Of a DNA stretch of 32,326 nucleotides, positions 1 to 7,349 are shown in pieces; within the stretch, counting starts at the first letter, position 1, and the number at the start of each line of letters is the position of its first letter. The DNA is taken from assembly GCA_903929755.1 (NCBI GenBank), contig CAIYVZ010000050.1, positions 1-32,326 of the forward strand. Reading direction: 5' to 3'. A program made the translations under genes and the position numbers. Origin of the DNA: an uncultured Acidobacteriia bacterium. Its GTDB lineage: Bacteria > Acidobacteriota > Terriglobia > Bryobacterales > Bryobacteraceae. A model generated the notes under the pieces. That model ran no database searches. It was given only the letters and a program-made list of their open reading frames with translations, and was not told where the DNA came from.

Positions 1-136
1 AAACGGCTGATCCAGATCGCACGTTCGGAAGTTCTTGCTCACAGACCCAGGATAAAGGACTTAGCCTCCAGGGTCCAGGAAAGTTCAGAAATATTTCCGC
101 TCACCGCCAACCACCTAATCTATCTCCGACAGGCTC

Positions 137-391
137 CTAGCTGGCCTCTTCGTTCCTCATGTTGCGGAGGTATTCCGAAGCCGCGTCAATGCCGTGCTCC
201 TTGCGGATTTCGTGAAACTTGTCGAGGGTGTTGTTTTTCGAGGCAGTGCGGACATCCTCAGCAGTCTTGCGACGCTTGGGCTTGTCAACGGCTACAGGCG
301 TTGCCTGGATCTTCTGTTCAATCTCACGGTTCTTCGCAATACGTACCGCCAGCCGTTCAGCGGAAGTCATTTCATGGTAGGGTTTAGTCAT
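137..391 (-). CDS. Small basic hypothetical protein (84 aa)
   Basis: I do not recognise a family. The product is short, charged and hydrophilic, with a Lys/Arg-rich centre around residues 38-45 (KPKRRK) and no membrane segment or signal peptide. The frame stays open up to position 481, but that longer form would overlap the end of the upstream glycosyltransferase by 56 bases. I therefore prefer the internal ATG at 391 (protein beginning MTKPYHEM), 34 bases after the glycosyltransferase stop. No convincing Shine-Dalgarno sequence is seen before either start. It is the last gene of the minus-strand run that begins with the TPR protein. A nucleic-acid-binding role would be a guess from charge only. 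Confidence 0.5.
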   Translation of the reverse strand: MTKPYHEMTSAERLAVRIAKNREIEQKIQATPVAVDKPKRRKTAEDVRTASKNNTLDKFHEIRKEHGIDAASEYLRNMRNEEAS

Positions 392-425
392 TCGGTCACG
401 GTGGCGGTAATACCAGTGTATCGAC

Positions 426-2801
426 TCACCGGAGCTCGCGACGAAGTATTTGCCTATAGTCCGCGAGGGCGCCTGCCGCAATAGCGTGCCACCCGAAGCG
501 GTTTTCTGCGGTTTGGCGTGCGTTTTTGGCCATTTTTTGACGCCTCACCCCGTCCAGTAACAGGTCTGTAATAGCCATGGCGAAACCAGGGCCCAGATCC
601 CGAATCAGTAAATCCTCGCCGTCAATCAGGTCAAGTCCGGTACAACCGACCGGTGTACTCACCACCGCCCGCCCGCATGCCATCGCCTCCATGAGCTTGA
701 TATTTGTGCCTGCCGAAACGGGTAACGGGATCACCACAACATCGCAATCCCGGTAGTCGGGACGGACATCCGAGACAAAACCCTGGATCGAAATCCCGGG
801 CGCGGAGGCCAGCAGATGGGCCTTGTCGGCCAGCCTGGCGACGCGCTCATGATCAGGCCCGGCAACTACGTGGAGCCGAACATCGGGGACCGCGGAACGA
901 ACCTGGGGCAGGATGGTGTCACGCAGAGCTTCAAAGGCAAGCAGATTCGGCAGATGCCGAAATGACCCGACAAAGAGCACCGTGGGCGGCGAATCGGGCT
1001 TTTCTGTGGGCTGAAACCGCAGCAAGTCGACACCGTTGGGAACGACAGATGTTACTGCAGCCGGGGCACCGGTTTGGAGCGCCAGTTGGCGATCCTGTTC
1101 CGACATGGTCCAAACCTGCCGGACCTCCGACAGGGCCTTTCGTTCAAAGCTCTGCCAGAGACGGAACTGTTCCTTCGCCGTTTCACGACCTGTGCTCTCC
1201 GCCAGTTGCCGGTGCAGCGAAAACGTAATATCGTGCTCCACCAGCAGCACGGGCAAAGCTCCCGCACACGCCCGATACTCCGCCATCTGGGTATATTCCA
1301 GTTGCACCAGATCCACGGAACGTTCGCGGCAGAGGCGTGCCAGCAACGCCGACATAGCTGAATTGCGATATTCGTAAACCTGCTGCGGAACCGAAGGATC
1401 CACGGCTTTCTCGTCAGTATCAACTACGTAGACTTCGCGGAAAACCTTGTGAAGTTCTTCGTAGTGCACGGTTTCTTTGGCTTCGCGGAAGCAGGCGAGA
1501 ATGAAGTCGATGTCGCCGGAAAGTTCGCGGCAGAGGTTGTAGATCCGAACCGCCCCGCCGTGGGAGAACGGGAATGGCAGGTAGGGAGAGACGACCAGAA
1601 TAGGTGGTTTCCCGCGAAAGCCTGGAGCCCGAACAGCCGTTGCCACGTTACCGCGCCGCAAATCCGCCATTCGGGGGCGCCAGGGCTCGCGGCGCACCAC
1701 GAACTCCACATCTTCCAGCGCCATGGCGGGTTCCTGGCTGAGATTCTCGCCAGTTCCCACCACGAAGCTTTCCAGACCCTCCGACGCTGCCTGCCAGTAG
1801 AGCAACTCCATAGCAGCGCCAAAAGTGAAAGCGCGAGGCAATCCGAGGCGGCGCAACACGTCGGCACGGACCACCAGGAGAGGGGACGCGGGCGAGAACA
1901 CTTGCGACATCTCGCCGGGTTCCAAGACGCGGAACGGGTGGCGGGTAGTGATTCGCCGTCGCCATCCCGTGTAGGCGGCCTGGCGAGCCACCGCGAACGC
2001 GCCGGTCGCGTGACCCACTTCGAGCAACTCATCCGCAGATGCCTTGCACGACGGGTGACGGAAAACGACCCAGGATGCAGAACTCGACGTCAGCGCCACC
2101 CCGATGCGGGCGCGCCGCCACCGCCGGTCTGCAATCGGGATTTCTACGGTACTCACATCCGCAGGGGGGGCTTCGACACGGGCTTGGCGCATCGCTGTAT
2201 TCCGCGCCATCGCCGCTCTCGCGAGGGGCCAAACCAGAGGAGCCAACAGCGCCAGCAACGCCAACAAAAGACTCCAAACCCAATCTGCCAGGCGCCCGAT
2301 GAGGGACCAGCCCAGCCTGAATACGTCCCGGATTCGCTCGCCGCTCCGATACGCGGCGGAGTGCGTCCATTCCGCCAGCCGGATCGCGACAGCCTCCGCC
2401 CCATCTTTCAGGCGCCTGCTGCAATGTGACCAGACCGGGCCAGGCCGCCCCGGAAAGAAGCCACCCGCCTCATTGCGCACCAAAAAACGGAAAGGAAAGG
2501 TGACGAAAGGCAGGAGTTTCAGGCCCGTGCCGGTGCCCATCCCGGACCACGCCACGATTACCAGCGCCGGCCAAACCCTGCCCAGGTCGGTACGTACCTG
2601 GGCCCGCGTGGCACCCGCAACGTACTGGTCACAAGGCACCAAAGCCTCGCCTGGTTCGGCGCACCAGACCCGAATGGGCAGCGACATAACAGCAGTCCGC
2701 GCATGCTCCACGCACGCAGCAGCCTCTTCCCGCGTAACGGCCAAAACTGCAATAATCTTTCCCCTGTCCGTTCCGATCAGGTGTTTCAGGATGCTTTTCA
2801 T
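426..2801 (-). CDS. Two-part glycosyltransferase, C-terminal GT4 domain
   Basis: The last ~390 residues (about 400-791) form a GT-B, family-4-type glycosyltransferase. It starts with the N-lobe signature around residues 401-420 (VVSPYLPFPFSHGGAVR) and carries a nucleotide-sugar-binding motif near residues 699-710 (TNIKLMEAMACG), with the usual acidic residue at about E705. The first ~390 residues are unusual. They hold a domain with an NEAGGFF motif near 110, a hydrophobic segment at about 176-194, and a stretch near 307-345 resembling the end of a GT2 domain. The ATG at 2801 shares one base with the upstream TGA (TGATG), so translation is probably coupled to the TPR gene. The role is presumably transfer of sugar to an envelope polysaccharide; donor and acceptor are unknown. 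Confidence 0.85.
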   Translation of the reverse strand: MKSILKHLIGTDRGKIIAVLAVTREEAAACVEHARTAVMSLPIRVWCAEPGEALVPCDQYVAGATRAQVRTDLGRVWPALVIVAWSGMGTGTGLKLLPFVTFPFRFLVRNEAGGFFPGRPGPVWSHCSRRLKDGAEAVAIRLAEWTHSAAYRSGERIRDVFRLGWSLIGRLADWVWSLLLALLALLAPLVWPLARAAMARNTAMRQARVEAPPADVSTVEIPIADRRWRRARIGVALTSSSASWVVFRHPSCKASADELLEVGHATGAFAVARQAAYTGWRRRITTRHPFRVLEPGEMSQVFSPASPLLVVRADVLRRLGLPRAFTFGAAMELLYWQAASEGLESFVVGTGENLSQEPAMALEDVEFVVRREPWRPRMADLRRGNVATAVRAPGFRGKPPILVVSPYLPFPFSHGGAVRIYNLCRELSGDIDFILACFREAKETVHYEELHKVFREVYVVDTDEKAVDPSVPQQVYEYRNSAMSALLARLCRERSVDLVQLEYTQMAEYRACAGALPVLLVEHDITFSLHRQLAESTGRETAKEQFRLWQSFERKALSEVRQVWTMSEQDRQLALQTGAPAAVTSVVPNGVDLLRFQPTEKPDSPPTVLFVGSFRHLPNLLAFEALRDTILPQVRSAVPDVRLHVVAGPDHERVARLADKAHLLASAPGISIQGFVSDVRPDYRDCDVVVIPLPVSAGTNIKLMEAMACGRAVVSTPVGCTGLDLIDGEDLLIRDLGPGFAMAITDLLLDGVRRQKMAKNARQTAENRFGWHAIAAGALADYRQILRRELR

Positions 2802-4540
2802 CAAGGCAGATCGATACTGTACAGGTCACCCGTCCAGGTTTTGTCGTCCTTCAACGGTCGGTATCCAATTGTCACAGGCCGGGGTTTCTGCACACCGCAG
2901 TTGAGGTGTCCCTCGCCGCCCCGGATTTCCATCTGTTCCGTGGTAACAGCGCGGAAGCGGAGGAGCTTACCAGCCGCGTCGCGGATATCCACACGCAGTT
3001 CCTTGCCGACACAGTCCGCCTTCAGGATGGTGCCGGTCACTGTGGCGGTGGCGTGTACCTCGTCCCAATCCACCACCTTCGCGGCCTCGTCCTTCGTGAG
3101 GGGCTTGCGACTGGCGCGGGCTTCCAGATCTGCCAGCTCTTTCTTTGCCTGTGACTTCAAACGCTCCAGATCCGCGGCTTTCGCAGCGGCTTCTTTGCGT
3201 TTTTCGGCCGCTTCATCGTCGAGGCGAAGCTGCTCGATCTTGCTCCGTTCGGCCAGATACTGATCACGGGCAGCATCGTCCGGTGCCGACTGTGCCGCCG
3301 CCAGCCAGGCGCGTCCCGCTTCGGCAAACATCTTGTACTCCATGCAGTGTCTTGCGTAACGTGACAGCCACTCTGTGTTGCGCGGGGCCAGCGCCACGGC
3401 TTGTTTCCATTCGGCAAGCCGCCTTCCCCCAGGCTGCACGCGCTCTCCCAGCGCCCAGTGGGCCGGGGCGTACTTGTCATCAGCCGACAAAGCTTCGTGC
3501 AGGATCGCAATGGCCAGTTCATCGTCCGGCTCAAGAGCCGAGTACTTCGTCAGCGCCACCGGATTCCGCGAGCCTGCCTGTCGCGCAGCTTCAAAATAGC
3601 GCCGGGCCAGAGCCTTGTCATCGCCCTGCAGTGCCAGAGTCGCCAGACCCTCGTTCGCCTCGGCAAGCTGCTTCCCGCTCTTCAGAAGAGCTTTATAAAG
3701 GTCGGTCGAACTGTTATTTAACAGATCCGCCCGCGCCAACTGGCCCTCGTCGGTGGTCAGAATATTGGTACTTACGTCGCGATCTGGATTTAGAGGGCGA
3801 CTCGGAGCTGGAGCGCCGGTGAAAACGCCGGCGGCAAGATATTTATCCACTTCCGCATTAAATTTCACCGGATCCTCGCCCAGACTCCGGATGGCCGCGC
3901 TCGGATTCATGCCCGTGGCCAGATTGTGCAGGTAGATGTGCGCCCGGCCTGCCCAGGCGGGCTGGGTGATCAGGTAGTGCAGCATGGCCCAGTCGCGCGT
4001 CCGTTCCGCCGGGGGAGGCGGATCGCCCCAGGTCACGTGGATCGCGCTGGATTTGATGGTGCTGAAGAAAGTCACCACCGCCTTTTCCACCTGGGGGGGG
4101 AGGCTGGCGAAGTTTGCTTCCAGCAACCGGCGGGTGAGTTCGCGCACCAGGTCCGGCGGCAACTGGCCTTCAGCGGCAGTACAGGCCATGGTGCGATTCC
4201 TGCCCTCTTGCCAACCTTTGCAGCCCTGCGCAGCCAGTTCCTTCGCGTCTTTGAAGACCAGAATACGAACCGGCGGGTCGAGCCGGAGATCGCTTTGGCC
4301 CATTACCGTACCCAGAACAAAGCGGAATTGCTCAAACTGACTCAGGCCCTGAACCGCGTTCTTGCGACCGCTGTCGCTGATCGTTTCAAACGAACCCATC
4401 CGGGCGCGAATCCACTGGGTCTCCCCGAAGAGGAACCCCGGGACCAGCACCCCGGCGACGAAAATGGAAAACAGGCGTAACAATCTGAAACGAACCACCG
4501 TCGCGACCATTATCGCGAACTTTGCAGTCTCGCGCGGCAT
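2801..4540 (-). CDS. Exported TPR/coiled-coil protein of unknown function
   Basis: The protein has about 579 residues. A hydrophobic segment at ~21-39 acts as a signal peptide or N-terminal anchor. Residues ~45-240 form a domain I cannot name, with Cys near 107 and 120. Helical TPR-like repeats follow at ~280-425, then a highly charged coiled coil (~430-478) rich in Glu, Lys and Ala. The C-terminal ~90 residues look beta-rich (TATVTGTILKADC). GTG at 4543 and ATG at 4540 are in frame; I use the ATG. The start lies 41 bases from the divergent TonB-domain gene, so both probably share that gap as promoter. Its stop overlaps the start of the glycosyltransferase, suggesting a joint envelope role (inference). 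Confidence 0.75.
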   Translation of the reverse strand: MPRETAKFAIMVATVVRFRLLRLFSIFVAGVLVPGFLFGETQWIRARMGSFETISDSGRKNAVQGLSQFEQFRFVLGTVMGQSDLRLDPPVRILVFKDAKELAAQGCKGWQEGRNRTMACTAAEGQLPPDLVRELTRRLLEANFASLPPQVEKAVVTFFSTIKSSAIHVTWGDPPPPAERTRDWAMLHYLITQPAWAGRAHIYLHNLATGMNPSAAIRSLGEDPVKFNAEVDKYLAAGVFTGAPAPSRPLNPDRDVSTNILTTDEGQLARADLLNNSSTDLYKALLKSGKQLAEANEGLATLALQGDDKALARRYFEAARQAGSRNPVALTKYSALEPDDELAIAILHEALSADDKYAPAHWALGERVQPGGRRLAEWKQAVALAPRNTEWLSRYARHCMEYKMFAEAGRAWLAAAQSAPDDAARDQYLAERSKIEQLRLDDEAAEKRKEAAAKAADLERLKSQAKKELADLEARASRKPLTKDEAAKVVDWDEVHATATVTGTILKADCVGKELRVDIRDAAGKLLRFRAVTTEQMEIRGGEGHLNCGVQKPRPVTIGYRPLKDDKTWTGDLYSIDLP

Positions 4541-4581
4541 CACCCTTGCTTGTCAACACCGTTAGTGGAGAATAGGAAACA

Positions 4582-4986
4582 GTGGCGCGCTTCCGGTTGG
4601 TTATTTCCCTCGTAGTTATTGGCTTGGTTATTGCTGGCTTAGGAACCTCGGGTTTCGGGGCTACCCCTGCGCTTTACGCCCAGGAGCCGTCCGGAACTGA
4701 CGAGATTGTCCCGCTGGGCCCGGGTGTTACCCCGCCCCGCGTCACGAGACAGACCCAGCCAAATCACCCACCCAAGGGCTTCCGCATCTCAGGAACCGTC
4801 CTGATTTCGGTCATCGTCACCCCCCAGGGAGAGCCCAAAGACCCGAAAGTGCTGAAGTCTCTGGAAAAAGAAATTGACCAGAGCGCCGTGGATGCGGTGA
4901 TGAAATGGCAGTTCGTCCCCGCAACAAAGGACGGTAAGCCGGTCGCCACACGTGTCAGCGTCGAAATTCGTTTTCACGACATGTAA
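4582..4986 (+). CDS. Very short TonB C-terminal-domain protein
   Basis: The 134-residue protein has an N-terminal hydrophobic segment (~5-27) and a TonB C-terminal-type domain at ~52-132, with the typical start (GTVLISVIVTPQG) and the helix/strand core (AVDAVMKWQFVPATKDGKPV). TonB domains contact outer-membrane receptors and link them to the proton motive force. This one lacks the long proline-rich spacer that lets classical TonB cross the periplasm. The residues before Q34 (LYA) could even be a signal peptidase site, which would make it soluble. The start is GTG with AGGA four bases upstream. The cyclophilin gene follows after three bases. The Oar-like receptor at 10914-14312 is a possible but unproven partner. 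Confidence 0.8.
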   Translation: MARFRLVISLVVIGLVIAGLGTSGFGATPALYAQEPSGTDEIVPLGPGVTPPRVTRQTQPNHPPKGFRISGTVLISVIVTPQGEPKDPKVLKSLEKEIDQSAVDAVMKWQFVPATKDGKPVATRVSVEIRFHDM

Positions 4987-4989
4987 ACC

Positions 4990-5631
4990 ATGACCTGCAG
5001 ATTCCGGTTCTTCACCGTTCTGGCGCTCGTCGCCTACTTCACCGCCGCCTCCTCCGCCTACGCCCAAAGCCCGACCAAACCTCTGAAGCCGGGCCTCTAC
5101 GCAGTGTTTGAGACGTCGGAAGGCACCATAACCGCCGAACTCTACGAGAAGTACACGAAAGTGTCGGTTCGGACCTTCGTCGGCCTCGCCCAGGGGACAA
5201 TCCCCTGGCTGGACCCAAAAACGCACAAGCAGGTCCACAAACCTCTGTACAACGGCACCACCTTCCATCGGGTGGTGAAGTACGAAATGATTCAGGGTGG
5301 CGACCCAACTGGCCTCGGGACGCACAATTGCGGTTTCACCATACGAGACGAATACCTGCCTGGCCTGCGGTTTGACCGGGGCGGGCGTTTGGCTATGGCC
5401 AATACCGGAAAACCCGATTCTGGTGGCTGCCAGTTCTTCATCACCGACCAGGCGATTCCCCACTGGGACAAAAATTATGTCATCTTCGGCCAGGTGGTCG
5501 AGGGCCAGGAGGTGGTCCACACCATCAACCGCAAGCCTCTGGACGGAGAAAAACCACTGGCTCCCGTGGTGCTGAAACAGGTCAACATTATGCGGCTTGG
5601 TCCCGCACCTGCCGTCCCGCACGAAAAATAG
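4990..5631 (+). CDS. Exported cyclophilin-type peptidyl-prolyl isomerase
   Basis: The 213-residue protein carries a signal peptide with probable cleavage after AYA (residue 25), placing it in the periplasm. The cyclophilin fold follows from ~38 to 200. Catalytic Arg is R94 in FHRVV, followed by MIQGGDP (100-106), MANTG (136-140) and CQFFIT (147-152). It would catalyse cis/trans isomerisation of Xaa-Pro bonds and help folding of exported or outer-membrane proteins. It is separated by three bases from the TonB-domain gene and is very likely cotranscribed with it. Its stop is three bases from the stop of the convergent TrmB-like gene, leaving no room for a separate terminator. Confidence 0.92.
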   Translation: MTCRFRFFTVLALVAYFTAASSAYAQSPTKPLKPGLYAVFETSEGTITAELYEKYTKVSVRTFVGLAQGTIPWLDPKTHKQVHKPLYNGTTFHRVVKYEMIQGGDPTGLGTHNCGFTIRDEYLPGLRFDRGGRLAMANTGKPDSGGCQFFITDQAIPHWDKNYVIFGQVVEGQEVVHTINRKPLDGEKPLAPVVLKQVNIMRLGPAPAVPHEK

Positions 5632-5634
5632 CAG

Positions 5635-6459
5635 CTAATCGCCGAACTGAGAGGCGCGTTGCCAGCGGTCTTCGAAAAGGTGCTTCATCGCCTCGCCAAA
5701 CCCGGCATGGTCAAAGACGACCGCCGTCCACGTTGGCTTGCTGATCACCGGGTCGAGCAGCGCAATCAGCCCCGATCTGCCGTCAAACAGCGCCAGTTTT
5801 AGCGGCAGGGACGACGCCTGACGGATTTCCACCCCAGCCTGAGCGTAATCACCAAGACGCAGGCGGTGCATGGCGTCCAGCGTCCCGGATTCGATCAGCA
5901 GACGGCAGGAAACACCATTCTCACGCGCCTGGCGGACTAAAAGCTCATCCAGGGGATCAACCGCATACGGAGGCCTGGAAAACTCAAGATACTCATGCTT
6001 TACTGCAGAGAGCATGGCCCGATATTCGGTCGCGATCTGCGAGGGTTCGGCCACGATGCGCAAAAAGTCCAGCGTGCCCCTCCCACCTTTGCCCTCGGTG
6101 TACAAGCCGGCAAGGTCCTGCATCAAATTTGTGGCATAGCGAGCCTGATCAGTGAGTTCGTGCTCCACCTGCTCGCGCTTCCGGGCCAGATATGCCGGAA
6201 TCGCCAGATTCGGCTCCACTGCGGAGAAAAGCTTGGTCCTGTCCTGAACTACCCTGGCGAAACCTTTCTCCACAAGGCTATCCAGAACTTCGTAGATTTT
6301 TTGCCGGGGAACTTGCGCGCGCGGGGCCAGTTCCAGCGCCTTAAACTTCGAGTGCCCCAGCAGTACCAGATAGGTACGCGCTTCATAGGCGTTCAGGCCG
6401 AGTTGTTGAAGGGCGCGCCAGAAGCGTTCATAGCTCGCCCCCTCCAGTTGTGGTGTCAT
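5635..6459 (-). CDS. TrmB-family transcriptional regulator
   Basis: With the start at ATG 6459 the protein has 274 residues. A winged-helix domain occupies ~12-85 (LNAYEARTYLVLLG, then PRQKIYEVLDSLVEKGF), the classical TrmB layout, followed by a helix at ~90-118 and a C-terminal phospholipase-D-like ligand/dimer domain (~130-274). TrmB proteins mostly control sugar or central metabolism genes, especially in archaea, but bacterial members exist. The open frame continues to 6669, yet the added residues are low-quality and would run into the divergent promoter. A perfect 12-bp palindrome lies 18 bases upstream of the start and may be its own operator. The gene is divergent from the atypical NarL-type regulator. 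Confidence 0.85.
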   Translation of the reverse strand: MTPQLEGASYERFWRALQQLGLNAYEARTYLVLLGHSKFKALELAPRAQVPRQKIYEVLDSLVEKGFARVVQDRTKLFSAVEPNLAIPAYLARKREQVEHELTDQARYATNLMQDLAGLYTEGKGGRGTLDFLRIVAEPSQIATEYRAMLSAVKHEYLEFSRPPYAVDPLDELLVRQARENGVSCRLLIESGTLDAMHRLRLGDYAQAGVEIRQASSLPLKLALFDGRSGLIALLDPVISKPTWTAVVFDHAGFGEAMKHLFEDRWQRASQFGD

Positions 6460-6477
6460 TTGCGGAACACTCAATGT

Positions 6478-6489
6478 ATCCAATTGGAT
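6478..6489. promoter_or_regulatory. Perfect 12-bp palindrome, candidate operator
   Basis: ATCCAATTGGAT is its own reverse complement. It lies just upstream of the TrmB-like start (6459), within the divergent regulatory region. TrmB-type regulators bind palindromes, so autoregulation is plausible, but the sequence does not identify the binding protein. Confidence 0.4.
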
Positions 6490-6500
6490 GCCCCGGAAGC

Positions 6501-6528
6501 GGAAACTGCCGCAAGACCTTGAGTTTCC
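6501..6528. promoter_or_regulatory. Inverted repeat GGAAACT-N14-AGTTTCC
   Basis: Two perfect 7-bp half-sites have centres 21 bp apart, about two helical turns. This is the usual geometry for a dimeric DNA-binding protein. The site ends 21 bp upstream of the -35 box of the plus-strand promoter at 6550, a position suited to an activator. The regulator is unknown. Confidence 0.4.
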
Positions 6529-6549
6529 ACCTTTCCCGGCTGTAAATGC

Positions 6550-6579
6550 TTGACAAAAAAGGCTCAATCGGCGTACACT
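6550..6579 (+). promoter_or_regulatory. Sigma-70-type promoter for the NarL-like gene
   Basis: A consensus -35 box TTGACA (6550-6555), an 18-bp spacer and a -10-like TACACT (6574-6579) precede the regulator gene. Transcription would begin near 6586, giving a leader of about 70 bases before the GTG start at 6655. Confidence 0.6.
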
Positions 6580-6654
6580 TGCGGGTACGTTGGGTTCGGA
6601 AAGTGTTCTCGCACAAGACGCGGGGCAAAAGCCGGGGTCCGGCGCCATAAAATC

Positions 6655-7341
6655 GTGCCTGCCATTCAAATTGTTTTAGTCGATGACAACAGTATGTTCC
6701 GCGACGGCCTTGCCAATCTTCTGGCAGGCCAGGGCGACTTCGAGGTTGTCGTCGCCACCGAAAACCCCTCCATCGCGATTGAGCACATTCGTAAAACGAA
6801 GCCGCAGATCATTCTGCTGGGCTGGCCAGCCAGTTCCGCCGGCAGCCAAAAGATCTTTTCCGCCATTCAGGACGCCAAACTGGCAACACCCATCATCATG
6901 CTGGTGGGCGAGGACGGGAAGGACGATTTTGTTGAGGCCGTAAAGCAGGGCTGCTGCGGTATCGTCCCGAAACAGACCTCCACCGAACTTCTGCTGAAGA
7001 GCATCCGCAAAGTCAACGCGGGCGAATTCTGGCTGGACCGGATGACGACGGCCGATGTGATCCGGCGTCTGGCGAGCAAGAAGGGCGCGGGCAACGGCGG
7101 CGGCAACACGTCGTCACGCCTTGGTGTCCGGGAACAGAGTTCCGCCCTCAGCCAGCGTGAACGGGAAATCGTGGCGCTGGTGGCTCAGGGTTTAAAGAAT
7201 AAGGAGATGGCCGAGCGAATGTTCATCAGCGAACAGACGGTGAAGAACCACCTCCACAATATTTTTGACAAGCTCGGCGTCTCAGATCGCCTGGAACTGG
7301 CGCTCTACGCCATCCACCACAACTTGCACGGCAACCGCTAA
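6655..7341 (+). CDS. NarL-type regulator with degenerate receiver domain
   Basis: The protein has 228 residues from GTG 6655: a receiver domain (~1-120), a Gly-rich linker (~143-155) and a LuxR-type helix-turn-helix (~163-220, with REREIVALVAQG and SEQTVKNHL). The acidic pair D10/D11 and the conserved Lys (K106) are present. The phosphoacceptor position in the usual LLDxxMP motif is Gly here (G56 in IILLGWP), and the switch Thr/Ser is Val (V84). It therefore probably cannot be phosphorylated by the normal route. No kinase is adjacent on this strand. The frame remains open upstream to 6550, but that stretch is the promoter. Its stop is 8 bases from that of the convergent NtrX-like gene. Confidence 0.88.
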   Translation: MPAIQIVLVDDNSMFRDGLANLLAGQGDFEVVVATENPSIAIEHIRKTKPQIILLGWPASSAGSQKIFSAIQDAKLATPIIMLVGEDGKDDFVEAVKQGCCGIVPKQTSTELLLKSIRKVNAGEFWLDRMTTADVIRRLASKKGAGNGGGNTSSRLGVREQSSALSQREREIVALVAQGLKNKEMAERMFISEQTVKNHLHNIFDKLGVSDRLELALYAIHHNLHGNR

Positions 7342-7349
7342 CGCGGCAG

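Noticed and set aside
1-136. First bases of the window
   Set aside because: I see no gene, RNA or convincing repeat here; it is the region downstream of the small basic protein gene and lacks a clear terminator.
1449-2429. Long plus-strand open frame opposite the glycosyltransferase
   Set aside because: It is an antisense shadow of GC-rich coding sequence; the minus strand has clear GT4 motifs.
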